The translations under genes and the position numbers were made by a program. A stretch of 64,000 bases of DNA from assembly GCF_902635505.1 (NCBI RefSeq), contig NC_045426.1:543896818-543960817 (forward strand). Direction: 5' to 3'. Origin of the DNA: Sarcophilus harrisii (Eukaryota; Chordata; Mammalia; Dasyuromorphia; Dasyuridae). This document shows, in pieces, positions 9,901-23,869 of this stretch. The notes beneath the pieces are model-generated. The model had not been told where the DNA came from, did not search any database, and saw nothing but the letters and a program-made list of their open reading frames with translations. Numbering within the stretch: position 1 is the stretch's first letter; each line of letters starts with the position of its first letter.

Positions 9901-12900
9901 ACCCTGAGGTTTATATCCTGATTTAGAACATCAAATATATTTATAGAGGTTTAAAAATTGAAACATACTAAAATTACATAGGAATTATATTTTAATTTGA
10001 GTGTTGTGGGCCTTGTGTTTGACATAGCCTCTACTGTACAATACCCAAGGCAAAGATTTTTTAATAGTAAGTTTTGTCTTAAAATTGAAAAATCCAAACA
10101 CGTTTATAGATTTATAAGATTCCAGAATTTGTGATTGTATAATGCCATTACTCAATTTTGTTATTTACTTTTTTGGGGGGGAGGGGGTGAGGCAATTGGG
10201 ATTAAGTGACTTGCCCAGGAGCACACAGGTAGGAAATGTTAAGTGTCTGAGATCACATTTGAATTCAGGGCTGGTGCTCTATCTATTTTGACACTTAATT
10301 GCCCCTATTTACTATTTGTTAAAAGAGAAGGTCATGTTCTTTTATTCTGACCAAAAAAACCTACCAATGTACCAACATACATACATTGTACCAAATCTGA
10401 GTTTTGTTGCTCTTCAATGTTTTTCTTTTCCATAGTTGTCAGTGAATATATTGACTTGGGGATTAGGGAGGATGCTTTGTTTTATATCATTTCATATGTC
10501 TTTGATTTTGTGTATTTGTCATAATGATATTCTAATATATTCATAAACACTTTATTTGGTCAGTCCCCAGTTGTTAGACAGGTTTCTAATTTTTGTTATA
10601 AATAGTGCTTGCTGCTCTTAATATTTTAATCCAAATAAAACATCTTTTCTTTCACTAACCTAACCCTTAAGATAATATCTACTAATTGAATTGTTGAGTC
10701 AAAAACCTTATGTTAAGGACATGTCAATAAAAATCATAACTCGTGGGATTTCAGGACCATAACATGTAACAAACTGTCCTAAAATAGATTAATTTAGAAA
10801 GTATATAGCCTTTTTGAAGAGTTATAGATTATAGGTTTAGCCAGAAGGGGCAATTAGAGGCCATCTAGTCTAACCCTTCATTTTACAAAGTAGAAAATAG
10901 CTCTAGAGCAGTTTAGTGAATTGTTAAAAGGTCACATAGGCAGTAAGTGGCAAACCAAGTTTTGTGATACCAGATCAAGTACTCTTTCTACTGCACCAAA
11001 CGACATCATTTTGAAATAAAGATTTTGATTATGAAATTAGTGTTGTATAAAGTAAAAGCTTGTAACCATTAACTAACAAAATGTGTGTATGTAATTAAAT
11101 GATTTGTTATATAAAATCTTCTATGCATCCTCTTCTTCTCCCACCACTTCATTTTTTTGAATATAGAGGTAATCTGAGTTTATGGAAAGAAACCTGGAGT
11201 TAGAATCAAGACCTGTATTCACATCCTACAGAAGTCACTTAATAGCTCTACACAGACCCAAGTTACTTAACTGAGTGATTTCTTTTTTATGTCCTCATTT
11301 GTAAAAATGTTAATTTGTCTATCTACCTTTCAGAAATTGTTTGGGGATGGAATGTGACCATACATGCATGCATACATGTTTTCTAAAAGGCAGTATGTTA
11401 GCCAGCTTTACAGTTAGAAGAAAATATATAGTTGCTTAGTATTAAAATTTAGATATTCCTAACCAAAAACTCAGAGAGCAGAAAATGAACCATGAAGAAG
11501 TTAGTTTCCCCATCTCTTTTAAATTATTTGATACTAGTAAGTATTACTTTAAATAGATGCTGAATATTGATTGAAGAAAGGTCATATGTATGTTGATGAG
11601 GATTTTACCTTTAAATGAATGTCAGTTTTACCCTAAATAGAACACCTGAAGATATTCTTTAGCTTCTTTCTTTGGTCTCTGTTGGAATTTTTCAGATGTG
11701 TGAACTACCTGCACTGTTCTTTTAGGGCCAGCAACTGTGAATGTGTGGCAGCTGCTGCTGAGTCATCATGAATAGCAAGATGCTTCATGACATAGCATGA
11801 TTTGTGGAATTTTTTACTCATAAGACTTAGGAATTTGGGAGTTCTAGGCTAATGTGGGAAGTTAATATATTGAGGGGAATTCAGTCCCATTAAAAGATAT
11901 TTGTTACTTATTTTCAACTATGCTATTAGTTTAGCCCAATGAATTTCATTCTTATGTTCAGTAGGCACAGCCCAACTATTGTAGAGACATTTTTAATGTG
12001 CTTGTTGTAATTTTCTGTCTTTAAATTAAGTGAGAACTTCAGCCTCTTGCCTAGCCCTACATATAGACCTTTTTCAGTTTGGTGTTTTCTCCACTGCATT
12101 TATATTGTTGTTATTAATTCTGTCTTTTGATTAAACTGAAATTCCCAATGATTGTCTTGGTTTGTTCATGAGTGGGACAAAGTAACTCACACTTTAGAAG
12201 CAAAGGTAAACAGTGACCTGGATGCAAGTTGGTAAACACTTTACTACTACTGACTTTTGACCATTTACACATAAAAGGTGATAGTGTTTTTTATTCCAGA
12301 AGTTCTTGGTGACTTGTGTGGTTCTTTTCCATTTTCCAAGGTCCTTTTGGTACAAACTACCAGGCTCCAAAGGATCCAAACACCAGAATAGTTATCTCTG
12401 GATGTCAGGATACCAAACTATTTGATGATAGCTCCAGTATTTGATTTCATTTTATTGTTGCTCTGTTGATGCAGATAGATCTCAGTTCAGTTATACCTAC
12501 CCATTCTGTATTAAATAAATACCCATAAATACTTTTCAGGAATGGGAAAAAGTATCTTCTTTAAGTTCTTTTGACATTACTTGGATACCTATGCAACATC
12601 TCTGCTGTTTGTAAAAACTATTCATAGGTTTTCTAAAAGCTGTTTCCTAAAGACCAGTGTAAATGTGAATTGCAAACCAGAGCCCCTAAGGAACATGGGG
12701 GAGGACCTTATTCATGATAAAGGGTAAAATTTGAATTATTGCCATTCCTGTGGAGTGTTTCAAAAGTCTCATACAACTGCTTTTGAGACTTTTTGTTCTG
12801 AAAGTCTTTTCCTTCCCATATTTTGTGATTCTAGGATCCCACATATCTCCCTAAAAAAACTAAGCAGTTAAGATGGCAGAATCTCCAAGGGTGGGTGGGT

Positions 12901-15900
12901 TATTATTCTTGTGAAATCATGTATCTAAAACATTTGATATAGCATCTATAAATACTAATTGATAAATATTATTTTTTCAGTTCCTTCTCCAAAGTGAAAA
13001 GTTAAGTTGTTTTTTAAAAGCAATACAGTATACAAGGTGGTGCAGTGGATAGAGCACCAGCCCTGAAGTCAGGAAGACCCAAGTTCAAAGCTGGCCTCAG
13101 ACACTTAACACTTCCTAGCTGTGTGACCCTGGGCAAGTCCCTTGACACCAATTGCTTCAGCAAAAAAAAAAAAAAAAAAAAAAAAAAGCAATATAGTAAG
13201 AATTGAGAAAACCAAAACTTTTTAGTTCTTACTAAGACAACCCAATGTTCTTCTCATTGAAATAATATCTTAAATTCTAGTTTTCATTTTCTTGGATGCT
13301 ACTGGTTCCTTGGGCAAGAATTGGTTTATCTATATTACCTACACCTAGTACCATGACTCATGAATAGGTGTCCAGTAATTAATTAGTTGAATTGGTATCA
13401 GTGCTTACTGAGGGATAAATTAGAAGAGGTTGACATAAAATTGAACTGTTTCTTAGCATTTAAACTACCTCTGGCCAAATTTGTTTTCTGAGAAGGAAAG
13501 AAAAGAAGATGCTGTTGAACAGGTGAAATTTTTGGATTATTTTCTAAATATTAATTTGAGTTAGTTGTGTGTTCCGATTTCAGGGGTTGTGTTGGAGTTT
13601 AAAGTGGAGGATTCCAAAGCAACTCTTCCACTTAACAAATTCTATTCTAGGTTGGGAGTTTTTAAATATATCATACATCCATCTTTAGCTGACTCCGTTC
13701 CTTCGTTCAAGCTAGAACAATTAGATTATAATCTAGTGTTTCTGTTGTTAGAATACTAATGTACTTAATTTTGTGAGAGCTAATCATGAGCCCCAGGAGG
13801 ATGATTGATTTTTTTTTTTTTTGGAGGGGAGAGTGGAAATCATAGCAATTCTTGGAAATTATCTCTTTCTAGAAAGGTTGCTGTGAAGGGTCCACACTAA
13901 TGAAATTATAGATCCTTCAAATATATGTTACATATACATTGCAATGTCTGGGTGAAACTCAAAACAGTTAAATTAGCAAAAATACCAATACAAATAGTAT
14001 TCTGAAAACGAACATGACTGTTTAAAAATGGAAAGGTGTGTATGTATATAACATGTAAACATTTTAAATTAGAAATGCTAAACAAGTTAGCATGAAGTGG
14101 GGAATTCTGATTATTTAGTGTTTCTTTTAGAATTTGCTTTTAAAAATTTTACTAATACCTTAAAGGTTTTAGAACTAAATTGGCCTTTTCTTATATAAAT
14201 GTAAATGTTGAGAACATGTTCAAGCTCTAGTTTTTTAATGCTTGTGATAAATGTGAGGGAAGACAGACTGTAGGGAAGAAAAGGATATGATTAAAAATTC
14301 TTGGCATAAGGAGACCTTCAAAAAAAGATAACCTGGATGGAAGAGAAGGGGAGATTTATTTGAAGTGTAGAAGATAGTGAGAAGAGAAGGCTCAGAAAGG
14401 TCTGAGAGGAAACAAAGGAAGCAGGTAGAGTCTATGTGCCTAGAGAACAAAGGCAGTAAGATGACTGGAAAGAAATTAGAGCAGCATTGAAGTCCAGGGC
14501 ATACTGCCCCAGAACCGTAAGATGAAACTAGTATTTGATATGACAGATTGCCTGAATAAATGAAATTATTTGAAAAAAGAAATTTTGCACCCAAAAGGAT
14601 GCCATTTAGTGTAGATTAAATCAAAGAAAAGGGAACATGATGGTTTTCTTAAGTAGGAGGAAGCCAAGTGGAGAGAACTGATGGTGAACAGAGTAAGCTT
14701 TGTATTTAAATATTGGAGAATCTGAAAATAGTATCAATTACACCCAGGTTGTAAATTAGAAAGCAATTTAGAGGAAACTTTTATTTTTCATTTCTTATTC
14801 TTAAAAGTTGATATTAGTCTTAAAAATATAAAGTACAAACAGAAGTAGAACATAGATTAGGGAGTTTCTATTTTATTTGTTTTTAAATTGTTATTAGTTA
14901 CTTTTAAAATTCATTGTTTAATTTTTCAAGTAATAAGTATTTTTCCCCTTAATTTGTCTCTCCTACTCTTTACGCTCCAGTTAGGCAGTTTAAAACAAAA
15001 CAAAACAAAATACTCCTCCGACAATTCTCTCAATACATATCTGTGTTTTTAACAAAGCATTCCCACATTAACTATCTGACAGTCTTTCTTAAAGTTAAAT
15101 GACTTTATTTTTAAATAGTTACCAATTTATTTTTATTAAATAATACCAAGAAAAGGACCTAAATACTGGCATTTTTGTGGAAAGATTATTCCATTCCTAG
15201 AATATATGCTGATAAATATTTTAATTTTCATTGGGAATCTCTAAGAAGTTCTGAAATATTTAAAACTTTTGACAATTTAGGTGTGCTTTGTAAATCACTG
15301 GCATTTAAATAAAATTATTAAATGTTTATATAGTAAAAATGAAAACATTTCAGTGATATTATACTTCATATTAGTCACCAGCAAATCTTAAGGAAATTAA
15401 ATTATTCATGTGTTCCTTTTTAAGAAATAAATTGATCATTATTTCCAATTCCTCAAGGTGCTCTTTTTCTTTGATATGGTACTTTGTCATTACTTGTCTT
15501 ATGCAATTGTTTTTATTTTATAATATATAGTGTAGCTATTTGTATATCTAGCTTATATCCTACTTAAGATTTTAAACTCCTTGAAGATACCATTTTTGTT
15601 TTGTTCATGTGTATCCCTGGCACCAAGCTGTGATTTTATTTTGGTAGGTACTTAATACTTGTTGAATGATTGTTTCTGACTGGTATAGAACAGAAAACAT
15701 TGAATTTGGAATGAGAATATAGACATTTCCTAGTTATGTGACAATGGACATAATGCCTTGCATGTGTATTAGTGTATCTCAATTTTTATAAGGAAAGTAT
15801 TTATAAATCTAAAAGCATTATGTGAATGTAAACCATATGTTACTTAACAGTCAATTCATAAGCATTTATAATTGGTCTCTTTCTCCACATGCATCAAGCA

Positions 15901-18900
15901 TAAAGGTCTGTAGATTACAGATTGAGGAAATGTTTAATTTTTAACACTATTTAAGAACTGGCATTTAAGTTTGTAAAGTAATTTACTAGTCTCCTTTGAA
16001 CAGAAGTTTTGTGAAGCAGGTACAATGCATGATATTCTCATTTTATAAATAAGAAAATTGAGGCTTATGTGAAGAGACTTTGCATATATAACTACATAGT
16101 TGAGAATTTTAAAGAGCAAGATTTGAACTGAGGTTTCCCTATTCCAAATCTAGCATTATAGCCATTCTACTATATGATACTAGTATCCTATACTTAAAAA
16201 TCTTGAACTTTTGGGCAGAATTTGTGAAGCTAATAGTTCACTTGGGGTGTTCAATCTACTTACTTGTTCTCCCATAGATGAAAGCTAGTAAGTTTTCATA
16301 AACATTTGTTCGTCTATATTTCCAACTGAATGATTCTGTTAGCTTTTTGAAGGAAAACAGTCCATCATCACTTGAAGCAAATGGATTTTTGAACTTTTAA
16401 AATCTTAATTCCTAATTATGACTAATGTCATAGTGTAATTATCTAATGTGAGCTTTCCTTTAAATTATATATTTAAGTATTTTATTTAAATATTATATAT
16501 TTTAAGTATTTTATTTTTGCCAATTATATATAAAAACAATTTTAACATTAATTTTTAAAAATTATTATAGCTTTTTATTTACAAAATATTTGCATGGGTA
16601 ATTTTTCAGCATTGACAATTGCAAAGCCTTTTGTTCCAATTTTTCCCCTCCTCTCCACCCCCGCCGCCCTCAGTTTGCAGGTTGACCAATACATGTTAAA
16701 TATGTTAAAGTATATTAACATAAATTTTTAAAATTTTTGAATTTCAACTTTTAATTGTTAATTAAATTAATTAATTAATTTTAACTTTTCCTTCTGTGTT
16801 AGTCATGTTGTGAAAGGAGACATTCCAAAAAAAAGCTCCCAAACAAACCCTAAAAAATCCCCCAACAATAAAAATAAAGTGAAAAATAGTATCCTACAGT
16901 CTGCATCCAGACTCCATCACTTCTTCCTCTGAATATGTATAGCATTTTTCATGAGTCCTTTGGAATTGTCTTAGATCATTGTATTGCTGAAAATAGCTAA
17001 GTCGTTCACTGTTAATCATTGTATAATATCAATGTTGTGTACAGTGTTTTGGTTCTGCTTTCTTCACTTAGTATTAGTTTGTGTAAGTCTTTCCAGGATT
17101 TTCTGAAATCAACCTGATCATCATTTCTTCTTTTTTTTTTTTTTTTTTTTAATTTTAATAGTATTTTTTTTCTTAATACATGCAAAGATAGTTTTCAACA
17201 TTCACCTTTACAAAACTTTGTGTTTCAAATTTTTCTCCATTCCTTCCCCTTCCCAAGACGGCAAACAATCCAATATGGTTTAAATACGATCAATTTTTCT
17301 AAATTTATTTCCATATTCATCATGGTGTGCAAGAAAAATTGGATCAAAACACAAGAAAGAAAGAAAAAAACAAGCAAGCAACAACAACAAAAGATGAAAA
17401 TATATGTTTCAATCCATATTCAGTCTTCATGGTACTCTGTCTGAATGTGTATGGCTCTTTCCATAACAAGTCCATTGGAATTGCCTTGATTCATCTCATT
17501 GTTGAAAAGAGCCAAGTCCATCACAGTTGATCACCATATAATCTTGTAACTCTGTCTTGGTTCTGTTCACTTTACTTAACATCATTTCATGTAAGTCTTT
17601 TCAGGCTTTTCTGACATTCTACTCATTCTTTCTTACAGAATAATATTACATCCACATACTATAACTTATTCAGCCATTCTCCAACTGATTCCTACTACAA
17701 AAAGAACTGATAGAAATATTTTTGTACATGTGTCTTTTCCCCACTTTTATGATTCTTTTTGGGGGTACAGATACAATAAAGACTGATGGATTAAAGAGTA
17801 TGCACAGTTTGATAGTTCCAAATTGCTCTTTAGAAGGGTTGGATTATTTTACAACTCCACCAGCAATGTATCCCAGTTTCTCTACATCCTCTACAACATT
17901 TATCATTATATTTTTCTGTCATCTTAGCCGATCTGAGAAGTATGAAGTGGTACCTCAGAGTTATCTTAATTTGCATTTCTCTGATCAATAATGATTTAGA
18001 GCATTTTTTCATATGACTAGAAATGGTCTTAATTTCTTCATCTGAAAATTGTTCATATTCTTTGACCATTTACAATTGGAGAATTAATTATATCCTTAAT
18101 AATTTACTCAAATATATATATATATATGAGAAATGAGGCCTATATTAGAAATACTTCCTATAAAAATGGTTCTCTGACTTTCTGCTTTCCTTCTGATCTT
18201 GATTATGCTGGTTTTGTTTGTGCAAAACCTTTTAAATCTAATATGATCAAAATTATCCATTTTACATTTAGTAATGCTCTCTGTTTCTTTGGCATAAAGT
18301 TTTTCCTTCGTGTAAACTATTTTCTGACACGTAAACTATTCCTTGCTCTCCTAGTTTGTTTATGTTATCACCCTTTAATTTCTTTGATATTCTTTGCCTT
18401 TTGTTCTTTTAGATGAATTTTATTATTATATTTTCTTTCTCCATAAAATAATTTTTGGTAGTTTGGTTGGTATGGCACTGGAATTGTTATTTTTATTAGT
18501 TCAGCCTACCCGTGGACAAGTGATATTTTTCCAGTTGTTTATATCTGCCTTTATTTTTGTGAAATGTTTTATAATTGTGCCCATGTAATTATGGGTTTGT
18601 CTTGGCACTTTTAAGTATTTTATGTTGTCTATTTATTTTAAATGGACTTTCTCGATCTCTTGTTCTTGGACTTTGCTGGAAATGTGGAGAAATGCTGGTG
18701 GCTTATATGGGTTCATTTTATGTTTTGCGATTTTGCTAAAATTGTTAATAATTTTAAGTTAACAATTTTTGGTTAATTGTCTAGGATTTTCTGAATATAC
18801 CATTCTCAGTATACCATAAGTATATTAGTATGTCATCAGCAGAGTGATTGTTTTGTTTCCTCATTGCCTGTTCTAATTCCTTCAATTTCTTCCTCTTATT

Positions 18901-21900
18901 GTTAATGTTTAATATTTCTAGGACAATATTCAATAATAGTGGGGGTGATGTGTATCCTTATTTTTCCCTTTATCTTATTGGGAAGGTTTCTAGGTTATTC
19001 CCAAAATTGCATGTTTTTTTTTGTTTGTTTGTTTGTTTGTTTGTTTTTTTTAAGGTTAATGTCTTGGTAAGTTTTTTATTTCTTGGTCCTCTGACTTTCA
19101 TTGCTAGAAGTTCTGGAATTTTACACATCTATTAAATTTGACAGTCTTATACTCTTATTGAGCCACAATATTCACTATGACAGATATCATTTCTCCTGTG
19201 ATAAAATTTATTGAAGATGACAAAGATTAATTCTTTAAATTTTATTTTCTTTTTCTTGAGTTGCTTATTTAGCTATTCCTTCCTTCTTCCTTTTTAGGGT
19301 TAAGTAATTATGTGATAGAAAAATTGCTTAAATTGATCTTGCCTGTGTTGAACAATTTTGCATTTGTGAAGCTATGAATGGGGGGGGGGGGGGGTAAAGG
19401 GTGAATGGGAAACAGTGTAGGACAACAGAAAATGAAGTAATGCCACAGGGAAATAACACTATTTTAGAAAGACACTCTGTTGACTACATTTCTAAATGCT
19501 TATTTTAGAATACCACAGTTATTATTTTTTCTTAGAAATAGGTTGTCCTGTGAAAGGCTTTGTTCTTCTCAGTAGTTCAGTGATCCAAAGCAATTGCATA
19601 TTGTTGGACAGAAAATGCCATCTGCAATCAGAAAAAGAACTAAGGAGATTGAATCAATACATTCCCTGTTTTTCTGGTTTTTTTTAATCTTCTCTCCATG
19701 ATTTTTCTCTTTTGCTCTTATTTTTTTTTCTTCCTACATGATTCATAAAACAATGTGTATTAAAAGTAAAAACTAAAACATTTTTGACAACTTATTTTTT
19801 TTTTTATCTAAGGGAATGCAATACAGTATGTTTAAGCTGAATACAATATAATTAAATGTAATATAAGTACATTGTCATGATAACAGGTAATTAATCAACT
19901 GAGAAAACTTGTCTTCTGTTGATTCTAATGTATTCTTGGCCACTGTCAGTGTTTCTCAAGAGTATTTAAATTCTAAAATAATCTTACTTTAGGCTTTTGC
20001 CTCATCACTTACCTGTAATAGCTTTAATTTTCATCATTGTTCAGTGTCCTGACCTAAGTAGCCCTCCAGGTTGATACTTCTTTGCTATATATATATTTTT
20101 TTATATAGCTTTTTATTTACAAGATATATGCATGGGTAATTTTTCAGCATTGACCCTTGCAAAACCTTCTGTTCTAATTTTTCCCCTCTTTCCCCCCACC
20201 CCTTCCTCTAGATGGCAGGTAGTTCAATATATGTTAAATATGTTAAAGTATATATTAAATATAATATATGTATACATATTTATACAGTCATCTTGCACAC
20301 AAAAAAAATCAGATTTAGAAATAAGGTAAAAATAACCTGAGAAGGAAAACAAAAATGCAAGCGGACAAAAACAGAAATAGTGGAAATGCTATGTTCTGGT
20401 CCACACTCATTCTTTTGCTGGGTGTAACTGGTTCTCTTCATTATTGAATAATTGGAACTGATTTGGTTCATCTCATTAAGAGAGAACCACATTCATCAGA
20501 ATTGATCATCATATAATATTGTTGTTGAAGTGTATAATGATCTCCTGGTTCTGCTAATTTCACTCAGCATCAGTTCATGTAAGTCTCTCCAGGCTTTTCT
20601 GAAATCATCCTGCTGGGATGATTTCAGATCATTTCTTACAGAACAATAATATTCCATAACATTCATATACTACAACTTATTCAGCCATTCTCCAATAGAT
20701 AGGCATCCATTAAATTTCCAGTTTCTAGCCACTACAAAAAGGGCTCTTTGCCTTATTTTTCAGAGATTGTTTTATTGGCTCTCTCAGAAGTGAAAGAAGT
20801 TGAAAGATTTGTCTTCTAACAAGTTGGTAAGGGTGGGGTGAAATAAATAATTCTCACAGAATACCTAGGCTTTTTTTTGGTCCCCGTCTCCAACTACTTT
20901 GCTCCTTTTACTTTGGCTTCTGGTGCTAGCTCTATGCCTGACTTCAGAAGAAGGTTGTGTGAAAGATAGGGCAGGAGAAAGATTTGGCTCAGTAAGAAGG
21001 AAAATGAATTTTTTAAGATGATTTGAAGAGCTTTGAAATAGTGAAGATCATAGAAAATGGGGAAAAACTAAAGAAAGGATTGAACCTGAAAGAGGATTGG
21101 ATGGAGGATTCACTTCCATAAGTGTAAGAGCTAGTTGGATGGTCAGGCTTAAAAACAGAATTGTCAGATTCCTTTCCATTGTGGCAGGAAGTTTGGCAAT
21201 GGGTAGTAATAGTCCAAGCTGTTGTGTTTAGCATTTTTGTCAGTGACTTGAATGAAGGAATAGTTTTTTTTATATTTATAAATAACAAAACTTCAAGAGA
21301 TAGATGACATCCTGGATCATAGAGTCAATATCCAAAAAGATCTTTATAGGCTAGATTGGGAGTTTATAAGCTGGATCTGGAAGCTTCTTTTCTTTTTTAA
21401 ACATTTTCCTAATTATATTTCAGTATAATTGTTTTTCTTTGTAATCCTCTGTATTTTGTTTTAGTATATTTTAAAACATTTTAAGGAATTCATAGGTTGT
21501 AAGAGATTGTCAAAGGGATCCATGACTTGGAATTAAGAACATCTGGGGTAGAGCCTTATATTTCGTTAATAAAATGATTGTATTTCTTTGTACACAGGCA
21601 TAAAAAATTAATTTTCTCTTCTGCCTTTGTCATACCACCTCTGGGAGAATTGTGTTCAGGTTGAGGCAAAATTTAAGAAGGGCTTTTTGATAATCTGGAA
21701 AGGAACTGGTTGTGTATGTAGTACGGAGAAGAAAAGATTAGAGGAGGAACATAATACATGTGCTTTTAAGTTTTTGAAGGGCTTTCATATGGAGTAGGGA
21801 TTAGACTTACTTGTTTTGACTCCAAAGATAGAATTAGTGGAAGCAATGAATTTCTATTCATTGCTTCTGTTTGCAAAGAAGTAAACTTGATGTCAGTGAT

Positions 21901-23836
21901 GGGATGGGGAGACCAAAAAAACAACTTTCCAATAATTAGACCTTTCTATAGAAATGAGTTACCTTGAGAGATATAGTGAGTTCTTCCCCCTTAGAAGTTT
22001 TCAATCCAAGGTCAGACGATCACTTGTTGGTTATGTTTTAACGTGAGGCTCTTGCATATTTGTCTTCTAGAGGTTCCTTCCGATTTTCAAATTCTATGAT
22101 TTTGTGACTTAAACCTAAAGGAGAATTGGGGGGAGGGAGGGTGTGGTTATCAATGTGCTAAATAGTGATAGAGGTAGTCTGAGTGAGGAAAATAACAACT
22201 CTGGAGTTGTAAACATTCAGATGCATTTTGCTAGTAATTCAGTGTAGTAGTGCTACTGGAAAGAAATGTGAAAACTGAGGATTATCCTCCATTAAGTATC
22301 AGGGTTTGCTAAGATTTAGCATCAAGCTTTCAATGTTTTGTAATTTTGTCACCATTAAGTCTGCTTTTTGTGCTCAGCACAGGCACATTTCTTTCCTATA
22401 AGAGAAAGTGCAGGGGATCAGGGTACACATCTTCACGTATTTGGTATTATCAGGAACAATCAAATGTTCATTTAAAAAGATTGTAAAAAAACTAGGTAAA
22501 AAAGGATCTTGACTCAAGGTGTGTTATGTGTGTGGGGGGGTGAAGTTGGAGGGTGGAAGAATGTCATGCAGAAGAAAAGATGGTAATTACTGAATACATG
22601 AGATCTAAGAAAACAAATTTGGGACTTCTGGAAAGTGATTGGATAGTTTGAAAAGGAGCGTCTATTTGTCTTCCAAGGAAAAAGTAGATTCATAAATACT
22701 AAGTGATAGATCATCCAGTAAAGATCAGAGGGGGGAAAAAAAAAAAAAACTTGTGGAAGTCTAACTACCTGTTGAAAGATACTGACATAGATATTTGTTA
22801 ACAACAATGGGAAAAATCTTTTGTACCCAAGAAATGAAATGTCCCTTTCTAAGACTTGTCAGTTAGTGAATATTTGTTAAGGATTTTTGTGGTGTTCTTC
22901 TTTAAAATATAATGGTTCTCTGGGAGCAAGTTTCTTGGGGAGGTAGCCCTATTATCAGTTCAGATTAATAATCACCCCAAATGCAGCCAGGGATTAAAGT
23001 ACAGTCTTTTATTGTCTCTTCCAAAATCTGATCTCCTTCACTTGGGGCTTGGCTAGTTTTCTGGAGGCCTTCTCTCTCCTTGGTTCCAAGAGCTCTTGCA
23101 GCTAGTCCTTTGCCTCTGCTCCTTTCAGCCTCCAGTCAGCACAAAGGTGGAAGATGGAATGAATCTGACTCCTCTAGCTCAACTCCGAATGTCTCCAGGC
23201 AGCACCAACGTGAAAGTTGGAATGAATCTATCTTGCCTCTGAGAGAGGGCTTGTGGGCTTCTATATGTCCTAGAGTGCTCCTGGCTCTCAGTCTCCCAGA
23301 GTGCTCTGTGTCAGTTCCAGAATGCCTCTGTGTCTGTCCCAGAGTGCTTTCTGACCCCATGAGCTTCTTGCTTATATGAGCTCTCTAAAGGTGTGAACAC
23401 AACATTGTTTCTATCAGTACCTTGTTTCTTCTGGCCCATAACATCTCCTTGTAAGATCAGATCAATCATACTGAACCATGCTAAATTAGATAATTATTGT
23501 CTCTATCAACTCTAATGAGTTAACACTTTGTAAGAATTCCAACAGACTTTTTCTATGCTAATAAGCATTGAATAGAAAGGCAAACCATACATAGTATTTG
23601 TTTTCAAGGGGCTCACAATCTAATGGACTATACAACATAAGGTTTCCTGAAGGCAATAGGATTTTAGCTAGGACTTGAAGGTGGGGGTAAAGAAAAGGGG
23701 AAAGGGGCAGCTAGGTGGTGCAGTGGATAGCGCACCATCCCTGAAGTCAGGAGAACCTGAGTTCAAATCTGGCCTCAGAGACTTAAAATTTCGTAGCTGT
23801 TACCCTGGGAAAGTCACTTGACTCCAATTGCCGCAG

Positions 23837-23869
<33 letters not shown>

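Noticed and set aside
23080-23379. 99-codon plus-strand open frame
   Set aside because: It lies within the antisense solo LTR and has no retroviral or host protein features.
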